From assembly GCA_014872875.1 (NCBI GenBank), contig WKFI01000011.1, positions 62,001 through 126,000 of the forward strand: 64,000 nucleotides of DNA, read 5' to 3'. This DNA is from Paracoccaceae bacterium. Lineage in GTDB: Bacteria; Pseudomonadota; Alphaproteobacteria; Rhodobacterales; Rhodobacteraceae. A model generated the notes under the pieces. That model was not told the origin of the DNA. It saw only the letters and a list, made by a program, of their open reading frames with translations, and made no database searches. This document shows positions 63,289 to 64,000 of the stretch, piece by piece (the first letter of the stretch is position 1; every line of letters begins with the position of its first letter). The translations under genes were made by a program, and so were the position numbers.

Positions 63289-64000
63289 GCCAGGAAGTGT
63301 TGCACTTCCCCCGAACGGCATTCAAGCGCCTTGCGCATTTTCTGGAAGGCGGCCGCCTCGAGCTGCCGCACCCGCTCCTTGGAAAGGTTCAGTTCGGTCC
63401 CGAGGCTTTCCAATGTGCGCGGCGGATCCTGCAACTTGCGTTCACGGACGATGAACTGTTCGCGCGCGGGCAGGTCGGACATCGCCTCGACCAGCCATTC
63501 GCGCAGTTGGCGGGTGTCGTGGCTGTCTTCGACCAGCTCGGCAGCTTGGGCGGAGTTGTCCTCCAGCGCGTCAATCCATTCGCGGCCTTCATCCTCGGCT
63601 GATTGCACGGCATTCAGCGAGAAGTCGCTGCCCGAAAGCCGTCCTTCCATCATCTCGACATCGCGCAGCGGTACACCGATTTCGGTGGCAATCTTCTGGT
63701 GCAGCTGGTGGCGATCCAACTGCTCTCCACCCGCCGCTGCCTCACGCTCGAACTGGGCCTGAACCCGACGCATGTTGAAAAACAGGGATTTCTGCGACGA
63801 GGTCGAGCCGGTACGTACCATCGACCAGTTGCGCATCACATAGTCCTGGATAGAGGCCTTGATCCACCACACCGCATAGGTCGAAAAGCGGACACCGCGG
63901 TCGGGATCGAATTTGTCTGCGGCCTTCATAAGCCCCAGACCCGCCTCTTGGATCAGATCATTCATGGGTGCGCCGTACCGGCGATACTTGGCCGCCATCG
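63285..64000 (-). CDS. rpoH: RNA polymerase sigma-32-like factor RpoH (partial, N-terminus outside window)
   Basis: Only the C-terminal 237 or so residues are in the window. Region 2 carries the sigma-32 hallmarks: PMNDLIQEAGLGLMKAADKFDPDRGVRF and AVWWIKASIQDYVMRNWSMVR, then SSQKSLFFNMRRVQ (the RpoH box region). Region 4 has TLESLGTELNLSKERVRQLEAAAFQKMRKAL. Alphaproteobacteria often have two RpoH proteins; assigning this copy to RpoHI or RpoHII is not possible by eye. The stop overlaps the chaN-like start. Confidence 0.92.
   Translation of the reverse strand, partial: MAAKYRRYGAPMNDLIQEAGLGLMKAADKFDPDRGVRFSTYAVWWIKASIQDYVMRNWSMVRTGSTSSQKSLFFNMRRVQAQFEREAAAGGEQLDRHQLHQKIATEIGVPLRDVEMMEGRLSGSDFSLNAVQSAEDEGREWIDALEDNSAQAAELVEDSHDTRQLREWLVEAMSDLPAREQFIVRERKLQDPPRTLESLGTELNLSKERVRQLEAAAFQKMRKALECRSGEVQHFLA

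Overview
The window reads as chromosomal DNA of a marine alphaproteobacterium of the order Rhodobacterales, most likely the Roseobacter group (Ruegeria-like). The base composition is GC-rich with dense coding. Pointers to the group are a supernumerary complex I subunit of the NDUFS4 type, a class I lysyl-tRNA synthetase, a cupin with the metal-ligand spacing of the DMSP lyase DddW beside a divergent LysR gene, an FeS-type cryptochrome/photolyase, and an RpoH-type sigma factor. No rRNA operon, insertion sequence, prophage core or CRISPR array was seen.

Layout. 0-2.4 kb: a leftward operon of three translationally coupled sugar/polysaccharide-type genes (epimerase, TIM-barrel isomerase, partial glycosyltransferase). 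2.5-8.1 kb: tRNA-Arg(TCT), a GNAT acetyltransferase, the complex I subunit, a membrane class III nucleotide cyclase and uvrB. 8.1-17.8 kb: small, poorly characterised genes, including an AT-rich orphan, two related small membrane proteins, a frameshifted HugZ-type gene, an aminoacyl-tRNA deacylase, UspA, a lone ParA, a beta-barrel protein and a large beta-helix protein. 17.8-27.1 kb: lysK, the LysR/dddW pair, a TerB-like gene, dacB, an EamA exporter, nadD, a MOSC protein and ettA. 27.1-35.7 kb: intergenic palindromes, a cold-shock gene, trxC, an L,D-transpeptidase, the tesA / ABC-FtsX divergon, and an Rrf2 regulator with an FNR-like box. 35.7-48.9 kb: gltX, leuA with a probable leucine leader peptide, SDR plus photolyase, a 19-repeat MORN protein, nadE, an RHH regulator with an uncharacterised partner, an FAD oxidoreductase, a metallo-beta-lactamase-fold protein and rlmJ. 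49.0-54.7 kb: the complete rod-shape cluster mreB-mreC-mreD-mrdA-mrdB. 54.7-64.0 kb: a GhrA-type reductase, an M3 oligopeptidase, a Met/Cys PLP enzyme, a cupin, then the leftward series rpoH(partial)-chaN-coaBC-dut-moeB-like.

Most genes are housekeeping: cell-wall elongation, NAD and CoA synthesis, tRNA charging, DNA repair and leucine synthesis. The most interesting parts are regulatory or small: the leuA leader ORF; the RHH two-gene module whose tandem TACC/GGTA operator overlaps its own ribosome-binding site; a terminator hairpin that contains the Shine-Dalgarno of the following gene; the DddW/LysR pair; and repeat elements shared between distant intergenic gaps. I saw no clearly new large multi-gene system. 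Start codons were often moved inward from the longest open frame, using Shine-Dalgarno spacing, overlaps and family lengths. Family assignments are from recognition of motifs, not from database searches.
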